Assembly: GCF_945873075.1 (NCBI RefSeq)
Contig: NZ_CAMCBS010000016.1
Location: 1 to 51,067, forward strand
Origin: an uncultured Moraxella sp.
Lineage (GTDB): Bacteria > Pseudomonadota > Gammaproteobacteria > Pseudomonadales > Moraxellaceae
Reading direction: 5' to 3'
DNA length: 51,067 nucleotides
Below, piece after piece: positions 1 to 7,962 of the stretch. Each line of letters begins with the position of its first letter. Position 1 is the first letter of the stretch. Below the pieces are notes generated by a model. The model was not told where the DNA came from, searched no databases, and was given only the letters and a program-made list of their open reading frames with translations. Made by a program: the position numbers and the translations under genes.

Positions 1-23
1 TCACCGTTTTTGTCAGCTTTATC

Positions 24-1647
24 GTCGCTCCCCATGCGGGAGCGTGTGTTGAAACTCCAATTCTGCACGCAGGGCAAGCGCCAAGCCGTAGTCGCTCCCC
101 ATGCGGGAGCGTGTGTTGAAACAAACTCCACGCCGTAAAGTTTTTCAAGTAGTTCGTGTCGCTCCCCATGCGGGAGCGTGTGTTGAAACCTGGCGTATTT
201 CACGCTACACCAACAAACCACGAACGTCGCTCCCCATGCGGGAGCGTGTGTTGAAACAAGGCTAACGATGTCATAAGGCGTTTAATCGTAAGTCGCTCCC
301 CATGCGGGAGCGTGTGTTGAAACAAGATAGTTAATCTTGGTATCTTCTAGCAAGTCATGTCGCTCCCCATGCGGGAGCGTGTGTTGAAACAAAGACGGTA
401 CTATCCGAACGCAGTCACGCAACCGGTCGCTCCCCATGCGGGAGCGTGTGTTGAAACAAAAAATCGATAAAACCTATCTTTGCTACTACGGTCGCTCCCC
501 ATGCGGGAGCGTGTGTTGAAACATAATCACCTGTGATGCGGTAGTGGCGGTTTTTTGGTCGCTCCCCATGCGGGAGCGTGTGTTGAAACTCTAGCCTTGC
601 CCGTACTACGATTGAACAAACAGGTCGCTCCCCATGCGGGAGCGTGTGTTGAAACAGCATATCAGCCAATTCTTTGACCATGACAGCGACAGTCGCTCCC
701 CATGCGGGAGCGTGTGTTGAAACGCCTGCCGATAGCTTATTTGGCTTGATTTTTTGCAGTCGCTCCCCATGCGGGAGCGTGTGTTGAAACTTTTTGCTTG
801 AGCTTGTCTTTTCTGCTCTTAGCCATGTCGCTCCCCATGCGGGAGCGTGTGTTGAAACAGTAACAATCAAAAAAGCCTTTAATTACAAGGGGTCGCTCCC
901 CATGCGGGAGCGTGTGTTGAAACATGGATTATGCTATCGCCTACAACACAATCCAGTAGTCGCTCCCCATGCGGGAGCGTGTGTTGAAACTAAAATTTTG
1001 GGCATTGTAATAGTTAGTACGTATAGTCGCTCCCCATGCGGGAGCGTGTGTTGAAACTAATAAATGTATGTACTTTATGTATACATTATTGTAGTCGCTC
1101 CCCATGCGGGAGCGTGTGTTGAAACTGATGACGAGCTAGGCGAATACCAATCGGCAGTTAGTCGCTCCCCATGCGGGAGCGTGTGTTGAAACACCGTAAG
1201 GAGAATTGGAAAGGTTTTATCCAATGTCGCTCCCCATGCGGGAGCGTGTGTTGAAACAACGGTATCAGCTTTTTCGCCATGTAGAGTTTTCCGTCGCTCC
1301 CCATGCGGGAGCGTGTGTTGAAACACAATGGGTATCAGCCAAATACCTGTGTGATACTGGTCGCTCCCCATGCGGGAGCGTGTGTTGAAACACCACGATA
1401 ACGCCCGCACACCGCCCAATGGCAAGTCGCTCCCCATGCGGGAGCGTGTGTTGAAACTTGCCTGTACATTCTTCTCCATTTTGTTATTTGACGTCACTCT
1501 CCGTGCGAGAGTGTGTGTTGAAACAACCAACAACTACAAGGACAGTTGGGTGAATTGGAGTCACCCTCCATGCGAGAGTATGTGTTGAAACCTTTTGTTG
1601 GCAAAGCTGACGACCCCCCCCCTTCGTCACCCTCCACGCGAGGGTGT
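24..1647 (+). CRISPR. CRISPR array, type I-C-like, 25 repeats
   Basis: Twenty-two identical 32-bp repeats begin at 24, 91, 158, 226, 292, 359, 426, 491, 558, 624, 692, 759, 827, 892, 959, 1026, 1094, 1161, 1226, 1293, 1360 and 1426. Each starts GTCGCTCCCC and ends GTGTTGAAAC. Three degenerate copies follow at 1493, 1560 and 1626, the last losing its 3' third. The 24 spacers are 33-36 bp and all differ by eye. The repeat can form a 7-bp hairpin (bases 3-9 with 15-21), and its ending matches the subtype I-C family, where Cas5 cuts the pre-crRNA. With repeats in this orientation and decayed copies on the right, the leader and newest spacers should lie to the left. No cas gene is in the window, so they are expected beyond the left edge. 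Bases 1-23 may be the end of another spacer or of the leader. Confidence 0.97.
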
Positions 1648-1741
1648 ACTTGTCATAAGCAAGCACCTCAGCGATGGTTTTGGGTTTGATTGCTTTAGGT
1701 TTGGTTAATTCCATAAACCGAGCAATATCATCCAAAATCAT
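1648..1741 (-). other. Possible short coding remnant abutting the array
   Basis: Reading on the minus strand from an ATG near 1741, an open frame of about 30 codons (starting MILDDIARFMELTKPKAI) runs directly into the truncated last CRISPR repeat. There is no clear ribosome binding site and no recognisable domain. It may be the end of a gene cut by the array boundary, or chance. The product is unknown. Confidence 0.2.
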
Positions 1742-1781
1742 CCACAATAAGCATTTGTAAATCAAACAATACTTATTGTGG
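1742..1781. repeat. 10-bp perfect inverted repeat beyond the CRISPR array
   Basis: CCACAATAAG (1742-1751) and CTTATTGTGG (1772-1781) are exact reverse complements separated by 20 bp. No T-run follows on either strand, so a standard terminator is unlikely. It lies between the array and the convergent gene roxA, and could be an operator or a transcript-end hairpin. Confidence 0.5.
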
Positions 1782-1837
1782 CAAGTCGTTGAAAGGCTAA
1801 GTGTGCTAATGCGCAATTATCCACACTTTTATAAATC

Positions 1838-2983
1838 TTACAACATAATCAACCAATTATCATTGAGCCACTGCGCAAGTGTCGCCAAATTATCCGCCTT
1901 GATATCATCGATAGAGAGTGCATCGCCTGCGACCATCGTTGCTAGTAGCTTGGTTTCGCTATTGCTTAGGCAGATGCATTCGCCATTGATATACCACTGA
2001 TTTGCCACATGAACAAAGCGACACGCAGGGTTGAGCGCTAGGCACTCGCCATCGCTTAGGCGTGATTTTAGCTCAGTGGGGCTAAGTTCATCTTCAAAGG
2101 CAAGCAGTTCATATTGACGCTTGCTAACCAATTCGGCGATAGCATCACGCACGACTTCATCGCCAAGCGGTGAATTGATAAAATCAACCAGCGTCTGCTT
2201 CATCGCAGTAATGCTGTCATGGCTTAATTCAAACGCATCATCTTGCTTGGCTTGTGGCAGTGTCAGCACACGAAACAGCTTGCTGTGATTGGTGGCGACA
2301 TCGGCGACTTCATCAATGATTTGCACTAGATTTGGACGGCGAAACCCAAATGAAAAAGTCAAGCAGTCATTTTGGGCGATACCATGATGGCTTAGCCCCG
2401 GCGGTACATACAGCACATCACCAGCTTCTAGCACTTCATCAAAAATAATCTCGCCCATATCATCGAGTAGGCGAATCGGCTGGTCGGGGACAAATGGCGT
2501 ATTGGCATCGCACATTTTGCCAAGTAGCCAACGACGCTCGCCAAAGCCTTGAGCCAAAAACACATCATATTCATCATAATGTGCACCGACCGAGCCACCT
2601 TGTGGTGCGACCGAGACCATGATGTCATCTTGTTGCCATTTTGGGATAAAATCAAAATGCGACCACATCTCACCAAGCTCAGGCGACCATTGTTCCAAAT
2701 TCTGTACCAAAATCGTCCACAGCGTCGGCGCTTGGTCAATGTCCTGCTCGCTAAGCGGTGATTGCTTGAGCGACCATTGGTCGGGATTGGTGTCATCTTG
2801 GCTAATCAAGCGTGCTGATACGCCATCTTCGAGCGCAAGCCCAAGTACATCTTCAGGCTCAAACATCCCTGCCAGTGCAGGCAAGCCTTGCTTAATTAGT
2901 AGCGGTTTTTTTTGCCAATATTCCGCCAAAAAAGTCTCGGCGCTCATGCCATCAGGCAAGCAATAATCAATCGTGTGTGTCAT
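1838..2983 (-). CDS. roxA: Ribosomal protein uL16 arginine hydroxylase (RoxA/YcfD family)
   Basis: This 381-residue JmjC/cupin-fold protein resembles the Fe(II)/2-oxoglutarate oxygenase that hydroxylates an arginine of ribosomal protein L16 in the cytoplasm. The iron-binding triad is visible as H135 and D137 in GAHYDEYD and H199 in PPGLSHHG. The surrounding motifs (QGGSVGAHYDEYDVF, GERRW, GDVLYVPPG) are typical of the YcfD group rather than other cupins. The start ATG at 2983 has GGAAA upstream. The length is close to E. coli YcfD. The gene is transcribed toward the CRISPR array and away from prmB, so it is probably a single-gene unit. The family assignment is strong; the exact substrate is inferred from homologues. 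Confidence 0.9.
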   Translation of the reverse strand: MTHTIDYCLPDGMSAETFLAEYWQKKPLLIKQGLPALAGMFEPEDVLGLALEDGVSARLISQDDTNPDQWSLKQSPLSEQDIDQAPTLWTILVQNLEQWSPELGEMWSHFDFIPKWQQDDIMVSVAPQGGSVGAHYDEYDVFLAQGFGERRWLLGKMCDANTPFVPDQPIRLLDDMGEIIFDEVLEAGDVLYVPPGLSHHGIAQNDCLTFSFGFRRPNLVQIIDEVADVATNHSKLFRVLTLPQAKQDDAFELSHDSITAMKQTLVDFINSPLGDEVVRDAIAELVSKRQYELLAFEDELSPTELKSRLSDGECLALNPACRFVHVANQWYINGECICLSNSETKLLATMVAGDALSIDDIKADNLATLAQWLNDNWLIML

Positions 2984-3248
2984 TGGATTTCCAAAAAAAG
3001 TTGTTCATCGTTTAACTGTGATGGGTTTAACCACGATAGTTTAACAACTTTTTATCCCAAAACCAATCATTAACCAATGATTGACGCCAATTAACCGCAT
3101 TATCTTGCTTGCTGATTGGCGTGGGATTTTGGTAAATGTCAAAATTGGTAGATTGCCAAGATAATTTGGTGGTAAATTGGCAGGAATTTCTTTATAATAA
3201 AACAATTTTTTAACGAGATTTGTGCGATGGCACACGATAAGGGTTGTT

Positions 3249-4358
3249 ATGTCTGATTTGAATGAATTTAGTGCAGATGAGCTGTCTGAGCATGAATTTG
3301 AATACACCATGAGCGAAAATGGCGAGCTGACACAGGCGGACATTGCGGCGTTGTACGCTGAGCTTAGTGAAGCAGAGCAGTCGCTGGTGACGATTCGTGA
3401 TTTTATCCGTTTTGTGGTGACTAAGCTTCGCCAATATGATGTGGTGGTGGCGCAGGGTACGACGGATGAATTTGCTGAAGCGGCGGCGATTGTGCTACAT
3501 TCATTGTCACTTGAGTGGTCGGCTGATGAGCAAATCTTGGACTGCAAGCTCACGCCAAGCGAAAAACAAGAAGTCCTAACGCTGCTATCTGAGCGTATCA
3601 TTCAGCGTAAGCCACTCAGTTATTTGATTAATTTGGCATATTTCTGTGGTTTGCCGTTTTATGTCGATGAGCGTGTGCTGATTCCACGCTCGCCGATTGC
3701 TGAGCTGATTAATCAGCAGTTTTATCCGTATTTTGATGTCGATGATGCACGCAAGAATAAGTTTTTTGACCATGGTTTAGAAGAAAAACAGCTTGCTGCC
3801 CCTGAGCGTATTTTGGATTTGTGCACAGGTTCAGGCTGTATCGCCATTGCGCTTGCCAAGGCTTTCCCTGATGCCAATGTAGATGCGACTGATATTGATA
3901 AAGATGCCCTAGAAGTGGCATGGACGAATGTTGAGCACCATGAGCTTGAACATCAGGTGAATCTGCTTGAGTCGGATTTGTTCGCCAAAATCCCTGCTGA
4001 GAATCAATATGAGCTGATTGTCACCAACCCGCCTTATGTCGATGCAGCGGTGATGGCAGAGTTGCCACCTGAATTTTTGCACGAGCCTGAGCACGCGTTG
4101 GCAGCAGGTCAAGACGGCTTGGATTTGGTGCACCAAATCTTGCATGATGCGTCTGATTATCTGACTCGTGATGGCTTACTGGTTTGTGAAGTCGGCGACA
4201 GTGAATGGGCATTGCGTCAAGCTTATCCTGAGATTCAGTTTGAATGGCTAACCTTCGAAAAAGGTGGCAGTGGTGTATTTGCCATCAGCTGTGAAGAGCT
4301 GCTCGAATATCGTGAAGATTTTGCTCGTCAAGTTGAGCGTGTCAAAGGGCAGGGCTAA
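3249..4358 (+). CDS. prmB: 50S ribosomal protein L3 glutamine methyltransferase
   Basis: This 369-residue class I SAM-dependent methyltransferase should methylate the glutamine side chain of ribosomal protein L3. Motif I ([11 protein letters not shown], residues 190-200) and the catalytic NPPY motif (260-263) are intact. Adjacency to aroC, only 2 bp away, is the usual prmB context and favours PrmB over the related release-factor methylase PrmC. A GTG at 3222 would add nine residues, but the ATG at 3249 has TAAGGG seven bases upstream and is preferred. A charged stretch at about 165-185, just before motif I, makes the protein longer than the roughly 310 residues of E. coli PrmB. Confidence 0.92.
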   Translation: MSDLNEFSADELSEHEFEYTMSENGELTQADIAALYAELSEAEQSLVTIRDFIRFVVTKLRQYDVVVAQGTTDEFAEAAAIVLHSLSLEWSADEQILDCKLTPSEKQEVLTLLSERIIQRKPLSYLINLAYFCGLPFYVDERVLIPRSPIAELINQQFYPYFDVDDARKNKFFDHGLEEKQLAAPERILDLCTGSGCIAIALAKAFPDANVDATDIDKDALEVAWTNVEHHELEHQVNLLESDLFAKIPAENQYELIVTNPPYVDAAVMAELPPEFLHEPEHALAAGQDGLDLVHQILHDASDYLTRDGLLVCEVGDSEWALRQAYPEIQFEWLTFEKGGSGVFAISCEELLEYREDFARQVERVKGQG

Positions 4359-4360
4359 TC

Positions 4361-5449
4361 ATGGCAGGCAATAGTATCGGACAAGTATTCACCGTCACCA
4401 CCTGTGGCGAGTCGCATGGTGTGGGCTTGATGGCAATCGTCGATGGTGTCCCACCGGGGCTGTCGCTGTCGGCAGAAGATTTGCAAATCGAGCTTGACCG
4501 CCGAAAGCCCGGCACATCCAAGTTCGCCACTCAGCGTAAAGAACCTGATGAAGTCGAAATCATCTCAGGGGTGTTTGAAGGTAAAACCACAGGTACGCCG
4601 ATTGGACTGCTAATCCGCAATACCGACCAAAAATCCAAAGACTACGGCAATATCGCCAATACTTTTCGCCCCAATCATGCCGACTATGCCTATACGATGA
4701 AATATGGCTTTCGTGATTATCGTGGCGGCGGTCGCTCATCGGCTCGTGAGACGGCGATGCGTGTGGCGGCAGGGGCGATTGCCAAAAAATATTTGGCAGA
4801 AAAATTAGGCATCGTCATCCGTGGTCATGTCACCCAAATCGGCACCGAAAAGGCGAATAAGCTTGACTGGAGTGAAGTGCCAAATAACCCATTTTTTTGT
4901 GGCGATGTAGATGCTGTGCCACGCTTTGAAGCGCTAGTGACTTCATTGCGTGAACAAGGGACAAGCTGCGGTGCTCGTCTTGAGATTTTTGCCGAAAATG
5001 TCCCTGTAGGTCTTGGTGAGCCTGTCTTTGATCGACTAGATGCTGACATTGCCCATGCGATGATGAGTATCAATGCGGTCAAGGGGGTTGAGATTGGCGA
5101 TGGCTTTGCCGTTGCTGAACAGTTTGGTCATGACAGCCGTGATGAGCTGACCCCTGATGGCTTTACCGCCAATCATGCAGGGGGTATTCTGGGCGGTATC
5201 TCAAGCGGTCAGACGATCAAAGTTGCCATTGCACTCAAGCCCACTGCTAGTATCACCACCGCAGGCAAGACCATCAACCTACAAGGCGAAGCGGTTGATG
5301 TCATCACCAAAGGTCGCCATGATCCTTGTGTGGGTGTGCGAGCAACACCGATTGCCGAAGCGATGCTAGCGATTGTGCTGATGGATCACTATCTACGCCA
5401 TCGTGCCCAAAATGCCGATGTTGTGCCACCGCTTAAGCCGATTGCTTAA
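4361..5449 (+). CDS. aroC: Chorismate synthase
   Basis: The 362-residue product catalyses the last step of the shikimate pathway, 5-enolpyruvylshikimate-3-phosphate to chorismate, with reduced FMN in the cytoplasm. The signature regions are clear: the N-terminus [18 protein letters not shown], the [14 protein letters not shown] region, and [11 protein letters not shown]. The length matches the family. The gene begins 2 bp after the prmB stop, so the two are cotranscribed and probably translationally coupled. A rho-independent terminator follows directly. Confidence 0.98.
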   Translation: MAGNSIGQVFTVTTCGESHGVGLMAIVDGVPPGLSLSAEDLQIELDRRKPGTSKFATQRKEPDEVEIISGVFEGKTTGTPIGLLIRNTDQKSKDYGNIANTFRPNHADYAYTMKYGFRDYRGGGRSSARETAMRVAAGAIAKKYLAEKLGIVIRGHVTQIGTEKANKLDWSEVPNNPFFCGDVDAVPRFEALVTSLREQGTSCGARLEIFAENVPVGLGEPVFDRLDADIAHAMMSINAVKGVEIGDGFAVAEQFGHDSRDELTPDGFTANHAGGILGGISSGQTIKVAIALKPTASITTAGKTINLQGEAVDVITKGRHDPCVGVRATPIAEAMLAIVLMDHYLRHRAQNADVVPPLKPIA

Positions 5450-5458
5450 CCTGATTAA

Positions 5459-5492
5459 ACCACAAACAAAGCATCGTGTTTGTGGTTTTTTT
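5459..5492 (+). terminator. Terminator after aroC
   Basis: CCACAAAC (5460-5467) pairs with GTTTGTGG (5478-5485), followed by a run of seven T. It closes the prmB-aroC unit. Confidence 0.8.
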
Positions 5493-5537
5493 GACTAGCT
5501 TGATAACTTTTTTGATAAGGATAACAAGGATAAAGCA

Positions 5538-6002
5538 ATGACCCCTGCGATTAATTTATTAAAAAAACAAAAAATTCCACATAGTGTGCATGAGTACGAG
5601 CACGATAGTACACGCCAAGATTTTGGGCTTGAAGCCGCCGAAGCATTGGGCTTAAGCGTAGATGAAGTGTTCAAGACTTTGCTTGTGACTGATGGTGCGA
5701 CCTATTTTGTGGCGATTTTGCCGGTTAATCATAAATTAAATCTCAAAAAAGTCGCAACTGCATTCAAGGTCAAAAAGCTACAAATGGCAGACCCAAAAGA
5801 TGCCGAACGCATCACAGGCTATATCGTCGGTGGCATTAGCCCAATTGCGCAGAAAAAACGCCTAAAAACCATCATCCATATATCAGCCACCGCATTTGAC
5901 AAAATCTACATCAGTGGCGGTCGTCGTGGCTGTGATATTGGCATTGCCCCCGATGATTTGGCAGGTGTGCTGTCGGCGACATTTTGTGATGTGATTGACT
6001 AA
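5538..6002 (+). CDS. ybaK: Cys-tRNA(Pro)/Cys-tRNA(Cys) deacylase, YbaK/EbsC type
   Basis: This 154-residue single-domain protein belongs to the YbaK trans-editing family, which hydrolyses cysteine mis-attached to tRNA-Pro. Family landmarks are the N-terminal TPAINLLKK, the F(K)TLLV segment near residues 45-50, the KKVATAFKVKKLQMADP segment, GYIVGGISPIAQKK, and ISGGRRGCDIGIAPDDL near the C-terminus. The length equals that of the family. AAGGATAAAGCA precedes the ATG. It stands alone between the aroC terminator and a lipoprotein gene. The EbsC name is also used for this family; the assignment is secure at family level. Confidence 0.93.
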   Translation: MTPAINLLKKQKIPHSVHEYEHDSTRQDFGLEAAEALGLSVDEVFKTLLVTDGATYFVAILPVNHKLNLKKVATAFKVKKLQMADPKDAERITGYIVGGISPIAQKKRLKTIIHISATAFDKIYISGGRRGCDIGIAPDDLAGVLSATFCDVID

Positions 6003-6220
6003 TTATCCCATCGATGCTGATTGGCTTGTCAATTGTAAACGGATGTAAATTTTTGTGGCGATTGGTGGTTTTGCGTATCGTGTTCGTAGTGGACTATTGA
6101 GTTTTATCACCAATCTATTTAATATGGCAATCCTGCAAACTGTGCGGATGCGACAGCTTGTGCAGAAAAATTTGATACAGTTTTTGGCGGTTTGCCGTTA
6201 TTTTTTTTTAGGATATAGTT

Positions 6221-6631
6221 ATGAAAAAGATTTTTGGTGCAGCGATTTTGGCAGCGGTTGCGATGACAGGCTGTGCAACCAGCACAGGCACAACAGGTGC
6301 AACAACGACTGCAGGTGATGCAGCGGCAATCGGCGTAGGCACAGCGACCAATGTTGGCATGGCGATTTTTCAACAAGCGGTTGATGCCAAATGCCGTACC
6401 GAGCTAAACAACCAAACCATCTACAAGACAGCAACTTTGGTGCTAACCAGCGACCAAAAAACCGCACTAGAAAATAACATCTGTGGCTGTGTCAGCGAAA
6501 AAGCACCACAAAGCGTCACCATCACCGAAGTGGCTCAAGCGGCAGTTAGCCCTGCAGCTCGCACCCAAGTAGTCGCATCAGCGGTAGCCAAGACCATCAA
6601 TGCGTGTGCAACCAGCTTTTTGGCTAAATAA
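6221..6631 (+). CDS. Small predicted lipoprotein, function unknown
   Basis: A 136-residue protein with a clear lipoprotein signal: MKKIFGAAILAAVAMTGC, with the lipobox AMTGC placing the lipidated Cys at residue 18. The mature part starts with a Ser/Thr/Gly/Ala-rich linker (about 19-45). A compact domain follows with three further cysteines (KCRTEL, NNICGCVSE) and another near the C-terminus (NACATSF), which could form disulfides in the periplasm. AGGATATAGTT precedes the ATG. I do not recognise the family and propose no function. The downstream sequence can form alternative hairpins (see 6634-6704). Confidence 0.75.
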   Translation: MKKIFGAAILAAVAMTGCATSTGTTGATTTAGDAAAIGVGTATNVGMAIFQQAVDAKCRTELNNQTIYKTATLVLTSDQKTALENNICGCVSEKAPQSVTITEVAQAAVSPAARTQVVASAVAKTINACATSFLAK

Positions 6632-6633
6632 CT

Positions 6634-6704
6634 CATTGGGGCAAATTTAGCATCAGCCCCAATGGGCCAATCATCGATGAATGGGTGTGCATTGGGGCTT
6701 TTGT
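6634..6704 (+). terminator. Terminator with a competing upstream hairpin (possible attenuator)
   Basis: GCCCCAATG at 6656-6664 can pair with CATTGGGGC at 6690-6698, followed by TTTTGTTT, a plausible rho-independent terminator. An identical CATTGGGGC also lies at 6634-6642, three bases after the lipoprotein stop codon, and can pair with the same 6656-6664 segment. The two hairpins exclude each other, an arrangement like an attenuator. Confidence 0.6.
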
Positions 6705-6725
6705 TTACTTTTGTAAGAACTGTGC

Positions 6726-6731
6726 TATAAT
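6726..6731 (+). promoter_or_regulatory. Extended -10 promoter element
   Basis: TGTGCTATAAT at 6721-6731 gives a perfect TATAAT with an upstream TG. No good -35 box is seen at the right spacing. It would drive the predicted lipoprotein gene at 6818 independently of the preceding gene. Confidence 0.5.
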
Positions 6732-6817
6732 TGTAAAACAGATTGGCAAAAAGCAGCTAAGCTTCTTTCGGCATGTCAGCAAACTAGGCAGGTTTGTTAC
6801 TTGAATCACAATGGGAA

Positions 6818-7327
6818 ATGGTTTTGCAAAATTTAAAGTACAACAGCCTGTATTTACGATACTACTTACGATACTTGGGAATGATGCTGACCATGACAGC
6901 GCTTGTTGCTTGTGATGGCCGGGTGATGACAGACCAATCAGTGCATCACGATGATGCTATCAATGCAAAAGTAGTAGCTGCACCAAGTGCTGATCGTAGT
7001 CTTGCGACGCGCAACTCTGTCGATGTCTGCCCAAGGCTGATCCAAAAGCGTGTTGATAGCACTCAGACTGTACGCCAAGAGAGCATCTCAGAGCGTTCGT
7101 GCGATTATTTTATTTATCCAAAAATTGGTGATTCGGTATCGGTGAGTGTCACCAATGATAGTATGAAGCCAAGCTTGATCATGCCAAGATATTTTGATTT
7201 TGCTAATGGTACTTATCGTGTGATTGATAGTGGGCGTCATGTGATTCGAGTTGAGTATGACGCCATCAGCACCAAGCCTGATGTGCTTGATTTTACCATC
7301 GAAGTGACCATTGTGCCTGCTTCATAG
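6818..7327 (+). CDS. Predicted lipoprotein, function unknown
   Basis: A 169-residue product. Starting at the ATG at 6818, the N-terminus has a basic segment (YLRYYLRYLG), then a hydrophobic stretch ending in a lipobox (TALVAC), as in an outer or inner membrane lipoprotein. A TTG at 6794 would add eight residues; the later ATG pair at 6881-6884 would leave too short a signal, so 6818 is preferred. The mature domain contains paired cysteines (VCPRLIQ, SERSCDYFIYP) and a beta-rich C-terminal half (VRIEYDA-like, DFTIEVTIV). No family is recognised. It ends just before a long bidirectional terminator. Confidence 0.65.
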   Translation: MVLQNLKYNSLYLRYYLRYLGMMLTMTALVACDGRVMTDQSVHHDDAINAKVVAAPSADRSLATRNSVDVCPRLIQKRVDSTQTVRQESISERSCDYFIYPKIGDSVSVSVTNDSMKPSLIMPRYFDFANGTYRVIDSGRHVIRVEYDAISTKPDVLDFTIEVTIVPAS

Positions 7328-7340
7328 GTGATAGTTATTT

Positions 7341-7399
7341 AATCATAGCAATAAAAAATCCCTTAATCTAACTTTAAGGGATTTTTTATTGCTATGATT
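7341..7399. terminator. Bidirectional terminator, 25-bp perfect palindrome
   Basis: Arms 7341-7365 and 7375-7399 are exact reverse complements around a 9-nt loop. The GGGA/TCCC core is flanked by an A-run on one side and a T-run on the other, so it works as a terminator in both directions. It separates the convergent genes ending at 7327 and 7404. Confidence 0.85.
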
Positions 7400-7403
7400 T
7401 GGT

Positions 7404-7661
7404 TTACTTTTGTTTTTGCACTTTTTTCATAGCTTGCTTTTGTGCAGGCTTAGTTGCTTTCTCTGGTAGCGCTTTTTTGGTCTGTTTTGTAGCTTGCTTA
7501 TTCACTTGTTTTTTAGTTGTCGTTTTTTTGACTTGCTTTTTGGCGGTCTGTTCAGTTTTTGGCTTGACTGGTTGCTGTGTTTGCGGTGCTGCCATCGCAG
7601 TCATGGTAAATGCTGATAAAGTTGCTGCAAGAATGAGTTTTTTTACATGGAAAGTCTCCAA
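7404..7661 (-). CDS. Small Lys/Gln/Thr-rich exported protein with a damaged start
   Basis: The frame encodes a typical signal peptide (KKLILAATLSAFTMTAMA, cleaved before APQ). A roughly 60-residue mature part follows that is almost entirely Lys, Gln, Thr, Ala and Pro (many KK and TK repeats), highly basic and probably disordered. No function is recognised. The natural start, ATG at 7648 with GGAG seven bases upstream, is followed at once by TAA. One extra base between it and the AAA AAA codons puts it out of frame. The in-frame alternative is TTG at 7661, without a ribosome binding site; this is the start given here. Either the gene is inactivated, it uses a poor start, or the A7 run allows slippage. 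Confidence 0.5.
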   Translation of the reverse strand: METFHVKKLILAATLSAFTMTAMAAPQTQQPVKPKTEQTAKKQVKKTTTKKQVNKQATKQTKKALPEKATKPAQKQAMKKVQKQK

Positions 7662-7670
7662 AAAAATTAA

Positions 7671-7699
7671 AATTAACAAAATCAAATAGATAGTATCAA
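7671..7699 (-). promoter_or_regulatory. Sigma-70-like promoter for the small basic exported protein
   Basis: On the minus strand TTGATA (7699-7694) lies 17 bp before TTAATT (7676-7671). The predicted start of transcription is a few bases upstream of the GGAG ribosome binding site. Confidence 0.45.
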
Positions 7700-7962
7700 C
7701 TATTGATAAATCTTGTCTATTCTGTTGATGTGACTATTAAACCAAAAATGCGTTTTGCAATTATGTGAGTTTACGGTTGCTTTGGATGGGTTTGTGGTGT
7801 GTTTTGTAAATGATATTGCTTATTATTTATTTTTAGCAATACAAGGATGTATAGCGCCATGATGACAATTTTTCGCATCGATAACAAATCATAAAAATTT
7901 AATCATCGACTTTTTGCTTGTTTCTTGCTAAAGTGCAAAGGAAATTTTAACTGGTATTACTT

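Noticed and set aside
415-1533. Several open reading frames across the CRISPR array on both strands
   Set aside because: They consist of translated repeats (recurring FQHTLPHGER and VSTHAPAWGAT patterns) and spacers, with no ribosome binding sites; they are artefacts of the array.
7399-7689. 96-codon plus-strand frame rich in Phe and Cys
   Set aside because: It is the antisense of the small Lys-rich exported gene; its Phe/Cys composition reflects the complement of Lys codons, and the opposite strand has the signal peptide, promoter and ribosome binding site.
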